Notes: a model not told the origin generated them from the sequence alone. DNA of 64,000 bases from an uncultured Sphingobacteriales bacterium (GCA_937871285.1 CALMQS010000137.1:1-64000); one strand, 5' to 3'; positions 36,192 to 46,847 are shown, counted from the first letter of the stretch. A program made the numbers and translations.

Positions 36192-36998
36192 TTATTGTTT
36201 TTCTAAATAGGAACTACTGCTTGTTTGGTTTGACCCGTTAAAAGCCCCGATCAACGAGCTGTAATAATTTTTTAACCCTACCACATCTGCTCCAATACTT
36301 ACAAACTGGTATCCCATTTCATGCAACTCCGTTAAATTACCCGGGCCGCCTACGGTTCCCGCAAACTTCCCATATTTTTTTGCAAGGACTGCAATCCGGT
36401 TTCTCGTTTCAACTAACCTGGGGTGATCCCATACACCGGGTGCTCCAATGCCCTGGCTGAAATCGCCCGGGCCAAAAAATAACATGTCGTATCCCGGCAA
36501 TGCGGCAATAGCTTCCAACGCTTCCAATGGTTCGGGATCTTCAATTTGCAGAATGGTAAACCTTTGCTCGTTGGCTTCTTTTAAATAAAAATTAAAATCA
36601 ACTCCTGTATAACCGCCATCAGCATTACCACCATCAATGGCCCTTCTGCCAACCGGATGAAAACGGGTGTGATGCACAATTTCTTTAGCATCCGCCAGGC
36701 TCATAACGTGCGGCACCATAATACCCGTAGCATCTAACTCAAGCGGTTTGATATAGTTGTTATATGCCCCGCGCGGCACACGAACAAGGATATCTGTATC
36801 ATGTGCTTTGGTAGCCCAAATTGAAGCCGCCAGCACCGACCAGTCCTGCCCAATATGTTCCTGGTCTACCCACACGCAATCAAAACCTGCTATAGCAGCC
36901 ATCTCACATACTTTAGGATCGGTAAGATTGATTTTAATACAACTCACGTTTTCGCCGTTTCTTAATTTTTGCAACACTTTGCTTTTTCGCATCTGCAT
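36192..36998 (-). CDS. HpcH/HpaI family aldolase
   Basis: This 268-residue (or 266, from the second Met) protein has the HpaI aldolase motifs DQEH (45-48), VRVP with Arg73, QIED (151-154) with metal ligand Glu153, and GPGDFS with Asp179. The family cleaves 2-keto-3-deoxy sugar acids such as 2-keto-3-deoxy-rhamnonate or glucarate into pyruvate and an aldehyde. It is the strongest hint that the locus degrades a sugar acid. It is coupled to an aldo/keto reductase and lies 50 bases after an MFS transporter gene. Confidence 0.9.
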   Translation of the reverse strand: MQMRKSKVLQKLRNGENVSCIKINLTDPKVCEMAAIAGFDCVWVDQEHIGQDWSVLAASIWATKAHDTDILVRVPRGAYNNYIKPLELDATGIMVPHVMSLADAKEIVHHTRFHPVGRRAIDGGNADGGYTGVDFNFYLKEANEQRFTILQIEDPEPLEALEAIAALPGYDMLFFGPGDFSQGIGAPGVWDHPRLVETRNRIAVLAKKYGKFAGTVGGPGNLTELHEMGYQFVSIGADVVGLKNYYSSLIGAFNGSNQTSSSSYLEKQ

Positions 36999-37048
36999 AT
37001 AGTAAAAATAAATTGTGTTCAGTTAATGAGATAAAATTAACCTATAAC

Positions 37049-38326
37049 TCAGTCTCCTGACAGATGACCTTCCATTTTTACCTGTTTTTTTACAGAACGG
37101 TTTAACAGATACAAAGTCAACGCCCCAATTGCCAGCAGAAATGCGGCCACCTTAAAAAGCAATTCCAGGTTGATATTCATGTCTCTCAGGTATCCGCCTG
37201 CATATAATCCAATACCACCAATAACAGTAGCAAAAAGATTTAATACGCCATACGCTGTTGCCCTGTATTTGCTGTCTACAATCATGCAAAGAATCGGCAT
37301 CATGTTACCATCTGAAAAAATCCTGGTAAATGCATACAACATAAAACCAACCACTGCAATAGCCAGTACAGATGTAGAACCTGCAATGAAAATAGCAGGG
37401 GCTGCAATACATAATCCGATCATAGGCAGCAGTATCCTGGCATTCCTATTCTTACGGCTCCATCTGTCTGCTAAAAAGCCGCCAACCAGTACACCAACTA
37501 TAGCCGCCGTATGGAAATAGCCCGTAGCATAAATTCCGGCGCTGGTTTGCGATAGATTAAAATTTTCTTTGTAAAACGTAGGTAACCAGCCGCCAATAAC
37601 CCAACCTACAATACCAATCAAACTCCAAAGAACCAGTGTTTTCAGATAATTTTTATTCCGCAGCAAATATTTCAACACACTTACAAAATCCGCCTTATCT
37701 ACCTGAGTATTTACAACGGATACCTCCCCGGGCGCTTTATTATCCTTTAACCCAAATATCAGCACAACGGCATATGCTATACCTATTCCACCTAATATAT
37801 TAAAAGCAAAGTTCCATGAATGATCTTCAGCCAACCAACCTCCTATAAAACCTAGGCTTTGCCCTACCATTATACCCATCATGTGTACGCTATTGGCAAA
37901 AGACCTGGTGCTACCCCTATGATAATCCATTATCAATGCTAAAGCAGCGGGTATATAAAAAGCTTCACTGATGCCCATCAATGCTCTTGTTACCAACAGA
38001 TACTCAAAGCTGGTAGCATATGCGGTAAGGTAAGTTACCAATGACCATACCAGCAAGCTGATAATTATAATTCTGCTTTTATTGAATTTATCTGCCAAAA
38101 AACCGGCAACAGGACTTAAAAAACCATATACCCACAAAAAAACTGAGGTCAACAAACCAAACTGCGCGTCGGTCATGGGTATTTCTTCGATAATGGAACT
38201 TCGCATGGTAGTAATCATCATCCGGTCGAGATAATTTAATAATCCTACAATGCACAGTTGCGCTACTATGAACCAGGGATAAAAGGAGGAACTTTTGGAT
38301 GGCAAACCAGAGCGGCTTTGAAGCAT
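37049..38326 (-). CDS. MFS transporter, anion:cation symporter type
   Basis: This 425-residue protein has about 12 hydrophobic segments in two halves and the MFS loop motif GFLADKFNKSR between helices 2 and 3. Sequence and length fit the ACS family (ExuT/GudP-like), which imports hexuronates, glucarate and similar acids with protons. It is the first gene of the downstream operon with the HpaI aldolase, aldo/keto reductase and dehydrogenases, as expected for sugar-acid uptake. A 123-base gap upstream holds a partial copy of the shared AATACTATTTTT motif. Confidence 0.85.
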   Translation of the reverse strand: MLQSRSGLPSKSSSFYPWFIVAQLCIVGLLNYLDRMMITTMRSSIIEEIPMTDAQFGLLTSVFLWVYGFLSPVAGFLADKFNKSRIIIISLLVWSLVTYLTAYATSFEYLLVTRALMGISEAFYIPAALALIMDYHRGSTRSFANSVHMMGIMVGQSLGFIGGWLAEDHSWNFAFNILGGIGIAYAVVLIFGLKDNKAPGEVSVVNTQVDKADFVSVLKYLLRNKNYLKTLVLWSLIGIVGWVIGGWLPTFYKENFNLSQTSAGIYATGYFHTAAIVGVLVGGFLADRWSRKNRNARILLPMIGLCIAAPAIFIAGSTSVLAIAVVGFMLYAFTRIFSDGNMMPILCMIVDSKYRATAYGVLNLFATVIGGIGLYAGGYLRDMNINLELLFKVAAFLLAIGALTLYLLNRSVKKQVKMEGHLSGD

Positions 38327-38449
38327 GTTATTACTTTAATGTGATATCTCTTACGCTGAAAAAATATTCCAATTGTTCAAATTTAACTGCATAGCACCAA
38401 AAGGATTGTTACTTTAATGCCGAATACTAATACTATTTTTTAGTCTTTT

Positions 38450-39565
38450 TTAGAGAGAAATTCGTACAAATTCAATATTGGTCCTGTCTGCATGTATACC
38501 TGCATAGTAATACGCCAATATTTCATTATTCCCAAGATATAAAAGATTCGGATGCCCCACGGAAAATTTTACCATCTCATCCCAGGCGTCATTCATGTTG
38601 ATTTCCCGGCTGTCCTGTTTGCCCAGTGACGCTTCATACACTACTAACGATTCATTATACCCGCTCTTCCCGATGTCATTATTTACTCTAACAGTAATAA
38701 TTGGCTTTACAGATCTGTCGATATCAATGGTTACCAACCTTCCATCCTCCAATGTTACAGGCTGACCGGGCTGGCCATACACACCTGTATCCCAAAGCGC
38801 TCCCCATGTTCTCCCTCCGTCTTCACTCAACCGGGCATGAATATTCTTATACTGATCTATCCTGCCATCCAGGGTCCAGAAAAAATCTATTACCGAAATT
38901 CCGTCTGCCAGCACTTGTGGGCGCTGATCCCAGTAGTACATATTTTTCTCTTCTGTTACCATTACCGGATTTTTCCATGTATTTCCCCCGTCGTAAGAAA
39001 ACACCAACGCAGAGCGATGCACCCATTCACCCATATCACCTATCGCTTTATTTATTTCAAATTGACAAACAATTGTGCCATCCTTTAACATGAATGGCGG
39101 CCCGGTGAGTGGTACAGGCGCTTCAATACCCTCAATCGTCATTAATTGCGGGGCAGACCAGGAGGCTCCGTTATTACTCGAAAAACAATAGAATATTCTG
39201 GTATCTTTTAGTGTTTCCTCCTGTGGATTGTAGTATGGATTCGTAAGATCTGAACTATCTACCCAATTCAGGACCATCAATACCTGAGCATTGCTTATGG
39301 GCAAAAAATAAGCAATGCGGCTTTGTCCTGAAACCCCGTTTATATCCGGAAGCTTAACCGGTTCGAAAGGAATAGTCCAGGAAACACCTTCGTCATCCGA
39401 CCAGCAAATAACAGCATGCATAAAGTTGCAATCCCCTTTTTTTTCGGAAGCTTTAAACGCAGCCAGCCACCTGCCCGATGGCAACTTCTGTATGCAAGGA
39501 AATGTGGCGCTGTTAAAACGACTATACCCAGGAGTGGGGATTATTCCCGTATTCTTAATTTTCAT
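38450..39565 (-). CDS. Sialidase-type (BNR repeat) beta-propeller, no signal peptide
   Basis: This 371-residue protein has four Asp-box (S-x-D-x-G-x-x-W) repeats: SDDEGVSW, SNNGASW, SYDGGNTW and SEDGGRTW, so it is a six-bladed sialidase-like propeller. Family members are exo-sialidases or related glycoside hydrolases and lyases. It starts MKIKNTG with no signal peptide, so it appears cytoplasmic. Its ATG overlaps the stop of the SSS symporter gene by four bases, suggesting it acts on what that symporter imports. Confidence 0.85.
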   Translation of the reverse strand: MKIKNTGIIPTPGYSRFNSATFPCIQKLPSGRWLAAFKASEKKGDCNFMHAVICWSDDEGVSWTIPFEPVKLPDINGVSGQSRIAYFLPISNAQVLMVLNWVDSSDLTNPYYNPQEETLKDTRIFYCFSSNNGASWSAPQLMTIEGIEAPVPLTGPPFMLKDGTIVCQFEINKAIGDMGEWVHRSALVFSYDGGNTWKNPVMVTEEKNMYYWDQRPQVLADGISVIDFFWTLDGRIDQYKNIHARLSEDGGRTWGALWDTGVYGQPGQPVTLEDGRLVTIDIDRSVKPIITVRVNNDIGKSGYNESLVVYEASLGKQDSREINMNDAWDEMVKFSVGHPNLLYLGNNEILAYYYAGIHADRTNIEFVRISL

Positions 39566-41070
39566 GTAACAGGTTTAATTCTTTGCTTTGACACAAACTG
39601 CAGGTAACTCAATATAACCGCGCTTCCGATTCCGCTTACCAGCGCTGTTGGCATAATCCACAATACGGTAATGCCGAAAACACCCCAAAAAGCAATGGCA
39701 ACCGCTACAGCAACTGCAATAATCCCGCCCCAAAAAGTACCCCGCTCTGTGGCAAAAGGAACAAATAAAGCCATAAAAAATAAAACAAATAGTGGGGCTA
39801 CAAACAGGTTTACCACTTTCATAATTACATCAAGCAAATTACCAGGTACCCTGGCTATAATGAAACTCAGCAACAGGATAATAAATCCCATTACAAAAGA
39901 AAGTCGCTTGATCTGTTGCAAATCATTTTTGCCGGAGTTGCTTTTACGGAAACGATTAATCAGATCTTCTGATACTACAGAAGAAACGCTGTTCAATCCG
40001 GAAGAAAGACTTGACATTGCTGCCGCTAACAACCCTGCAATCACCAACCCGGATATTCCAGCCGGCAATCCAATTAAAATAAACCGGGGAAACAAGGTAT
40101 CTGCCTGTTCCACTATTGGTTTTCCGTTAAGCAATGAAGAATTGCCGGTAAAATATGCCAACATAGATAATCCAACCAAAGCAAGCAGCGTGGAAGCAAG
40201 AATATCCGACATCAAAGCAACCTTGAAGGAGCGTCTGGCAGTTTTTACATCGGGTGTTGCCAGGTATCGTTGCACGGCAATCTGATCAGAACCATTTGTA
40301 CAAACATACCAAACCAACACCGACAGCATTGCATTAGCCAATGTTGCTCTTTCTAACGGATCAAATCCAATCTTAAATGTATTCCAGTGTGCGGGCCATT
40401 CCTTTGGAAAGATAGCGCTGATAGAACCAAAATGCCAGCAGACAACCAGCACACTCAAAAGCGCGCCGCCTAAAAAAATGCCGGACTGGATAATATCAGT
40501 AACCACTACCGCTTTGAGCCCTCCCATGGTTGTGTAAACAATTGTAACAACGGTAAGAAGCGCGGCTATCAGGGGCACATAGGCTTTATTGAACTGCACT
40601 ACAGCATATAACGCCACATCCACCGTTACATAGATAATAGTAGCCATCCATAGTAACCGCAACAACAAAAACATCATTGTTCCCAACAATCGCACTGACA
40701 AACCGAGTTTCCGTTCCAGTATTTCATATGCACTTGTTACCCCAGTCTTCATAATGGCAGGTATCACCCACCATCCAACAATACCATACACCAGCGGAAA
40801 AGCGAGCGCTCCTGCAAATATGATTGGTCCGTGTTGAATCATTTCCCCGGGATAAGTTAAATAACTCAATGTGCTCAACAATGTAGCAAACAATGAAATG
40901 CCGATAGAAGTAGATTTCATTTTTCTGCCACCCAACAAATACTCTTCTTTTGTTTTGTTCCTGCGTTGGTAATACCAGCCAATCCCCAGCATACCTAATC
41001 CATATATGCACAAAATGGTCCAATCTAAAAAAGACAGTCTGAAAGAAGATAATTGAAGAAGTGAAAACAT
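39562..41070 (-). CDS. Sodium:solute symporter (SSS family)
   Basis: This 502-residue membrane protein has about 13 hydrophobic helices and SSS-family landmarks: an N-terminal DW..IL..Y..G...G helix, the EYLLGGR loop and the LTYPGEM helix. It should import a sugar, sialic acid or organic acid with Na+ across the inner membrane. It overlaps the next gene, a BNR-propeller protein, by four bases. A second importer (MFS) is encoded just downstream, so two products may be taken up. Confidence 0.92.
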   Translation of the reverse strand: MFSLLQLSSFRLSFLDWTILCIYGLGMLGIGWYYQRRNKTKEEYLLGGRKMKSTSIGISLFATLLSTLSYLTYPGEMIQHGPIIFAGALAFPLVYGIVGWWVIPAIMKTGVTSAYEILERKLGLSVRLLGTMMFLLLRLLWMATIIYVTVDVALYAVVQFNKAYVPLIAALLTVVTIVYTTMGGLKAVVVTDIIQSGIFLGGALLSVLVVCWHFGSISAIFPKEWPAHWNTFKIGFDPLERATLANAMLSVLVWYVCTNGSDQIAVQRYLATPDVKTARRSFKVALMSDILASTLLALVGLSMLAYFTGNSSLLNGKPIVEQADTLFPRFILIGLPAGISGLVIAGLLAAAMSSLSSGLNSVSSVVSEDLINRFRKSNSGKNDLQQIKRLSFVMGFIILLLSFIIARVPGNLLDVIMKVVNLFVAPLFVLFFMALFVPFATERGTFWGGIIAVAVAVAIAFWGVFGITVLWIMPTALVSGIGSAVILSYLQFVSKQRIKPVT

Positions 41071-41107
41071 CGTTATAATTAGTATTTGTATTTCTCATGC
41101 TAAGGAT

Positions 41108-43432
41108 TTATGCCAAACGGGTAAACCCGTGCTGAAAGCCTGTTGCGGCGCTCTCTTTTATACTTCCATTTTCTATTGACCTTTCGATATACTGAAGCAC
41201 TTCTTCAAAACAAGCTGTAAACAACGAAAGATGCTGTTGTTGATGGGCCTGCATTAAGTAAAATATTCCTGATACAAGAAATCCCCGCTCCAGCATTTTG
41301 GCAATAAAGAGTTGCTTTGCCGCAGTAGCATAAGTGGACGTAAATGTAAATGTGGGTGATGCGGGCATTCCCCCCACAACCAGTGCACATAAAGGATATT
41401 GCTCTGATATACCACGTAACGTATTTTGCAGTGTTTCGCCTTTTTTCCAAACGGATTCAAATACCTTCCCTGTCTCCATTTCAGACAATACAGCCAGTGC
41501 TGCTGCAGTACCAATACCATCTGTCCAATAGCTGGAAGAAATAAAACTATCATCCGCTGCGGTCATTACTTCATCTTTACCTACTACAGCAGCGAAGGGA
41601 ATACCATTACCCATAGCTTTTGCATATACTGCAATGTCAGGTATAATGCCGTAACGGGATAGTGCACCCGGATAACCATAGCGTAAGCCACTGGTAATTT
41701 CATCCACTACCAGCACCGCATTTCTTTGATCGCAAATACTTCTTATTTTCTGCAGAAAATTATCTGCCGGAAATTGTGAACGCATGGGCTCCATCACCAC
41801 TACCCCAAAATTATCCGCGAGTTTCTCTATAGCATGTTCAAAAGATTGCCAATCGTTATACCTGAAAGGCACTGCAGTACCCGCCAGCTCTTTGGGTACA
41901 CCTTTGGGTTGTAACCCTGGCAACAGGTGCCCATCCAGGGCGTTATGCTCCCCAAGATTAGCGGCCAGATACCAATCATGCCACCCATGATAACCACAAA
42001 AAGCAACTCCACTCCTGCCTGAAGCAGCCCTGGCTATCCGAACCGCAACGGCCATGGCCTCACCGCCCGTTCTTGCATAACGTACCTTACCTGCCCAGGG
42101 ATGCAAGTGCAACAATTTTTCCGCCAGTTCCATTTCCTGCGGATTCACCAGGGACGAATAGGTCCCCAATGTTAATCTTCGGGTAACCGATGTTGTTACT
42201 TCTTTATCAGCATAACCCAATAGCACGGCACCAATACCTCCGGCACAGTCTATATATTTTTTTCCACTTAAATCCCACACTTCGCAACCAGCGCTTTTTG
42301 AGAAAAAGGTAGGCCACTCATTATTGAACTGTTCCGCCCGTTTCGACAATAACCCTGTTCCGCCCGATATTACCTGTTTGGCAGACAGCCATAATTTTTG
42401 ATTCTCCACCACAGGTACGGCACTTCCTTTTGGCAAATGCGGTTGAAGCAACCGCAATGCATTGTTCAGAAAAATATCTTCTATATCAGAACGATTCAGT
42501 CCTACATCTTCACAACTTTCCTTTAGTGTCATCAAGGATTCAATACCTACCAGGGTCATCCCATTTTCGGTAGGAGGCTGATACCTTTGATCTATCAATT
42601 CGGGATGCAACCAAAAGAAACGGTTACCGGTAGTTATACAACGTCCACGCATTTCGCTCACCCCGAAATCAGATCCCCAAAGCACTCTGCGTGGTCCCAG
42701 GATTTGCAATGCGGCTTTAAAAGATTCCGTTTCGGCAATTGCGGATGTATCCACCACTACATTCTCCAGGTCGGCAACACTATATAATCCACTGCGTGCA
42801 TTTCGATAGTTGAAGCTACGGGCTACATGTGCCAGTATCAGCTTCACATTGGGATATGCCTTGCATAATCTTCGTATTTGCCGTTGATTTTCCTTGTCTT
42901 CAATCGCATCATTTTTTACTATGTGCAACATCATCACACCATTCATTTCATTCAGCAACTCCCACATCCAGTCCGGTGCGTATTCTGTCAAACCGGCATT
43001 CATCGTATCTTTTCTGCCTGCATAGCAATGATACACTTTAATACCACAACAATTTTCCGACTTCAGTTGCACTGCAATTTGCTGTGGATTATCCTGGGGA
43101 GATACCACCAGCAAGTAACGACTCAGATCAGTACCATTATGCGTTACTTCTTCTCCTACCCATTGATTCATTGCCGGTCTGTCTGCCGACAAACGAGGCA
43201 TTCCAAAATACAAGCCATGCATTTTTTTAACAGGCATATATGCCTGCAAATGGTGGTGATGATCATTGCATCCCAGTTGATCAATGCCATTTAAAAATGC
43301 CCATTCACCTTTCGGAAAATGAGCAGCATTATAGGGATGCACATGAGTATCGAAAATCTCAGCGGGAACAAAGTCTTTCAAGGTTCCCGCAAGTTCTATA
43401 TCGGTATTGTTAAGTGACTGCTGAAAAATCAT
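41108..43432 (-). CDS. Amidohydrolase - class III aminotransferase fusion
   Basis: This 774-residue protein joins two enzymes. Residues 1-340 are an amidohydrolase_2-type TIM barrel with HVH (30-32), GIKVYHCY, LHIVKN, LAHVAR and the metal/base Asp in WGSDFG. Residues 355-765 are a class III PLP aminotransferase of the glutamate-1-semialdehyde aminomutase type, with DEI and the Schiff-base Lys near 600 (AKAMGNG). A hydrolase that frees, and a PLP enzyme that moves, an amino group on one substrate is plausible. No signal peptide. It is in the operon between the HEAT protein and the SSS symporter. Confidence 0.88.
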   Translation of the reverse strand: MIFQQSLNNTDIELAGTLKDFVPAEIFDTHVHPYNAAHFPKGEWAFLNGIDQLGCNDHHHHLQAYMPVKKMHGLYFGMPRLSADRPAMNQWVGEEVTHNGTDLSRYLLVVSPQDNPQQIAVQLKSENCCGIKVYHCYAGRKDTMNAGLTEYAPDWMWELLNEMNGVMMLHIVKNDAIEDKENQRQIRRLCKAYPNVKLILAHVARSFNYRNARSGLYSVADLENVVVDTSAIAETESFKAALQILGPRRVLWGSDFGVSEMRGRCITTGNRFFWLHPELIDQRYQPPTENGMTLVGIESLMTLKESCEDVGLNRSDIEDIFLNNALRLLQPHLPKGSAVPVVENQKLWLSAKQVISGGTGLLSKRAEQFNNEWPTFFSKSAGCEVWDLSGKKYIDCAGGIGAVLLGYADKEVTTSVTRRLTLGTYSSLVNPQEMELAEKLLHLHPWAGKVRYARTGGEAMAVAVRIARAASGRSGVAFCGYHGWHDWYLAANLGEHNALDGHLLPGLQPKGVPKELAGTAVPFRYNDWQSFEHAIEKLADNFGVVVMEPMRSQFPADNFLQKIRSICDQRNAVLVVDEITSGLRYGYPGALSRYGIIPDIAVYAKAMGNGIPFAAVVGKDEVMTAADDSFISSSYWTDGIGTAAALAVLSEMETGKVFESVWKKGETLQNTLRGISEQYPLCALVVGGMPASPTFTFTSTYATAAKQLFIAKMLERGFLVSGIFYLMQAHQQQHLSLFTACFEEVLQYIERSIENGSIKESAATGFQHGFTRLA

Positions 43433-43444
43433 ATAAAATTTTCA

Positions 43445-44424
43445 TTAGTTAGTAGTAGCTAATCGCTCTGATATTTTTAAAATGGCGTATGCTGCTGAAG
43501 CCTGTACATCTGCATCATCAGAAGCGATGCCTGTGGGTGTTTGATTTCTCATCCATTCCACCAACATCGCTATATCCTTCCCGGTGCCTTTTACTGACAG
43601 GGCATTAGCCAATTCAATTCTTACTCCCTTGTTTTTTTCTGTTCGGTATTCCAGGAGTGCATTATAAACGGATTGATATAGATCTGTCTTTTCAGATGCT
43701 TCGTCAGCCAGCATTACAACAGTTGTTAAAAAACCGATGCGACCTTCGGCCTCATTGGGCATAGACATTACATAGGAAGCACATTCATTCCATTGTGCCG
43801 GAGAAACGCCCTGTATATATCTCAAAACATAAGCAGCAATTCTTCGGAGCGTTATATCTGCAGCAGGGTTCATCAATTGTTTATAAAAATATTTCTGCGC
43901 ATCAGGCATTGCATTATGGTCGGTGTAAGCCATTGCCCAGTTGCTGTATCCACAGAGGGCTGCGTTGTCACTTTCCAATGCAGCTTTTGTAACGTCAGGC
44001 GCTGCATGATAGGGAGATAACTTTAATTTTCCAAGCGTCTCAACTGCATGTACCCTGTCTTTTCCACTTGTATCTAAAAAAGCATGGAGTACTTTTTGCT
44101 CATAGTCCTTTCGTTCTATGCCATCTGACAATTGTGCCAATACCCGCCAAATTCCTATACGGTATGGAGATTTGTCGTTAAATTTTTGCAGTTCCTCCTC
44201 ATAAATCTCCTTTACTCCCCCGGGGTTGCCTGACCATATTAAAAACTCTGCAGCGTGTACTTTTACCCATTCCTGCTGCGTTTGCATCACTTTACGCAAC
44301 GCTTGCACCGACTCGTTTTTAAGGGAATCGGAAACCGGGTTAGCAGCAGAAGATATGTAAAAAGTAGACATAAAACAATATAATGCTGATACAAGAAACA
44401 ATTGATGATTTTAATGTTGTTCAT
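43445..44424 (-). CDS. Exported HEAT-repeat protein, possible frameshift in signal peptide
   Basis: The open frame (43445-44401, from a TTG) gives about 318 residues of helical pairs resembling HEAT repeats, with no catalytic motif; an in-frame ATG lies at 44371. An ATG at 44424, eight bases after the previous stop, opens a different frame (MNNIKI). Adding one A to the AAAA run at 44409-44412 would join it to the main frame and give a complete signal peptide (Lys near the start, long hydrophobic core, SSAA). So there is either a sequencing error, a decayed start or a phase-variable run. The likely location is the periplasm. Function unknown; HEAT domains mediate protein contacts. Confidence 0.6.
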
Positions 44425-44432
44425 CAGTTTTA

Positions 44433-46709
44433 TCAAAATGCCTTACGATAAATCTCCTTAATTTCCAATGCACTTAACACCTTTCGTTTCAGGAGTATGT
44501 CATCTACGCAGCCCGACAAATTAGCGCTGGCTGCAGCGACAGGTTTACTCTTATAGTTGAAAAAATCACCAGTTATATCTCCACCCACCAGCAAGTTATT
44601 CCCCAAATGCACTCCTACTTCCGTCATTGCGTCTGGCAATTCAAAATGCCGAATAACACTACCATTACTTGCGAGACGAGCCGAGCCCGACTGAATTTTT
44701 CCACGTCCAACTTCTATACCATCAAGATAAAGAGTTACTTTTCCAGCATCATAGGTTACAGCAAAATGATGATATTGACCGTCGTCCAATTTTAACGGAC
44801 CTGATTGAATAGACTGCCCATTTACGTTAAAGCGCACACCTGGTATTTCTTTTCCTGACGGGTCGAAATCAAAGACTAATTCACCGGTAACAAATGCTCC
44901 GCTGCCCCTGTAATTACTAAAAATCCTCGTTAGCTTATTGCTATCCGTTTTTACTGCTGCAGCCAAAGTAAACTGAGGACCAAGGTGAGTGGTACCCAAA
45001 AGTTCGATGCTGCTGGAAGGCAGCAATTTTGCAACACGGGAAATTTTATCATTCGTAATTGAATCCTTAACCATTGATGCACTTCCATGAAAGCGATAAA
45101 TAGCAGAATCAACCGTATTTTTTGCATAATCAGCATTATTCTTTTTAAAATTAATGTAAAGCTGCGGGGAAACAGCAGGCGCTGCAAGTTCAACCTGCTC
45201 ACCAGCTTCAAAGGAATACAGGGATGCGTTCTTAAGAATGAACCTGACATAAACGTTGCCTGTTGAAGCGGGAATCACTTTGTGTTTCTTCCATGTGACT
45301 TGTATATCCGTACCATCAACTTTAACTGGGTTACAATCGTTGCGACTGAACCCCGGCAACAACTTTCCATTTGCTCCCAGGAGTTCCACCTTTAACCATC
45401 CGTTTCCCGCATTGGCATTTACCCGAAATGAACCATGAACGTTTTTTATTTTTTTTGTGGTTACGGTTCCTTCTGCTGCTCCTGCATCAAGAGAGGCAAA
45501 GCCGTCTTTACGTAATGTTGCCATACCAATGCCCGACCGGGAAGAGTCTTCCCGTGCACTGTGGGTTGCCGTAGACCCTCCGTACCACATCTTAATTTTA
45601 TTGCCTTCCACCAGCGGATGATTCGTGGTAAAAACCATTCCCTCATCCCAACTACCCTTCGACCCTGTAGGCAGTATTGGAAGACGCTTGCCATTTGATG
45701 TTTCCTGTCGAATCCATTTAATGCCGTCCCGGCTACTCACTAACTCGCAAAATATTGGCCCATCATTTTTCCCATCTGTGATGTGGAATATCCAGAGAAA
45801 GCCGATATACCCCGACTGATAGGGAAATGCGCTTAAACCGTAAAACTCGGTTCGTTGGTTGCCACCTGATGGCCAGTAATCATCGGCTTCATCCGGCACG
45901 AGAATAAGTTGGGCGGAAGGCCAGTTCTCAAAGTCAGTTGTGGCGGTGATTCCCACACATCTTCTGTTAAAACCACGTACTGGTGCAAACACTTTCGGAT
46001 AACCGATGTATCGTTTAGCATGACTATCCCATACAAAATTGCCTACATCACCTGCGTCTTTTAATACCGGATTCTTTTTTACATCCCTCCAATGAATACC
46101 GTCCGCGGAATATGCCCCCCAAAAACCACTCACTAAATTATCGGGTTTTGAGCGCCCATAATCATAGTTAATTAATTTATATCGTTGGCTGGCATCTTTC
46201 TCCCATGGGGTATAAATTACCTGTGGTATATGATCCTCTTTGGTACGTCGAAAAAACATATTGTTGGATGTAGATCCCTCAAATTCCACTGTTCCCAATG
46301 CTGGCTTTTGCCAGGTTAATCCATCACTACTGGTTGCAAATAAATTGGTGTACTCTACGCCCGTCCAGGCATGATACCACATATTGTAGCCCGCTCCGTC
46401 TTCCTTTGGTAAAACTGTGCCATACACATAACTTGTTCGTCCTTCCCACGGCTTATCTGCCACAAGTAAAGGATTTCCGGAGTGTTTTGTAAATGGGTGG
46501 TATGTCCTTTCTATATTTATTTTTGTATCCAACAGGTAGTCATCTACGAGCAATTGCCAGGAACCCGTGAGATCAACAGATTGCTTTTTTCTGGCAGTGT
46601 CGGATATTACTGACGTTTGGGTATGCTGTGTTACACAATCATTGGTTGCAAATAATATACCTGCACTACCTGAAAAAATCAACAATAGTAAATGCCTCAT
46701 TTTACTCAT
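44433..46709 (-). CDS. Secreted beta-propeller glycosidase-like protein with LamG domain
   Basis: This 758-residue protein has a signal peptide (MRHLLLLIF... start at residue 4 is also possible), a five-bladed-propeller region (about 55-420, with DDYLLD, PWEGR and SSDGLTWQKP), a beta-sandwich (about 430-525) and a C-terminal LamG/concanavalin-like domain (about 560-740, with GQYHHFAVTYDAG and LYLDG). The propeller and sandwich match the two shorter paralogues in the locus. Such proteins resemble GH32/43/117-type glycosidases. It is probably periplasmic or surface-bound and binds and cleaves the target glycan. The exact family is uncertain. Confidence 0.75.
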   Translation of the reverse strand: MSKMRHLLLLIFSGSAGILFATNDCVTQHTQTSVISDTARKKQSVDLTGSWQLLVDDYLLDTKINIERTYHPFTKHSGNPLLVADKPWEGRTSYVYGTVLPKEDGAGYNMWYHAWTGVEYTNLFATSSDGLTWQKPALGTVEFEGSTSNNMFFRRTKEDHIPQVIYTPWEKDASQRYKLINYDYGRSKPDNLVSGFWGAYSADGIHWRDVKKNPVLKDAGDVGNFVWDSHAKRYIGYPKVFAPVRGFNRRCVGITATTDFENWPSAQLILVPDEADDYWPSGGNQRTEFYGLSAFPYQSGYIGFLWIFHITDGKNDGPIFCELVSSRDGIKWIRQETSNGKRLPILPTGSKGSWDEGMVFTTNHPLVEGNKIKMWYGGSTATHSAREDSSRSGIGMATLRKDGFASLDAGAAEGTVTTKKIKNVHGSFRVNANAGNGWLKVELLGANGKLLPGFSRNDCNPVKVDGTDIQVTWKKHKVIPASTGNVYVRFILKNASLYSFEAGEQVELAAPAVSPQLYINFKKNNADYAKNTVDSAIYRFHGSASMVKDSITNDKISRVAKLLPSSSIELLGTTHLGPQFTLAAAVKTDSNKLTRIFSNYRGSGAFVTGELVFDFDPSGKEIPGVRFNVNGQSIQSGPLKLDDGQYHHFAVTYDAGKVTLYLDGIEVGRGKIQSGSARLASNGSVIRHFELPDAMTEVGVHLGNNLLVGGDITGDFFNYKSKPVAAASANLSGCVDDILLKRKVLSALEIKEIYRKAF

Positions 46710-46847
46710 TGGGATTAATTAAATGTCTGATCACAGGCCTATAAACGAAAACCCGACCGATAATTCAGACAATCGAGATAGTACCACCCCAAGCATATTA
46801 TATCCAGACAGCAATCTGTATTATTCTCACACTGCTTGTAGTATTGT

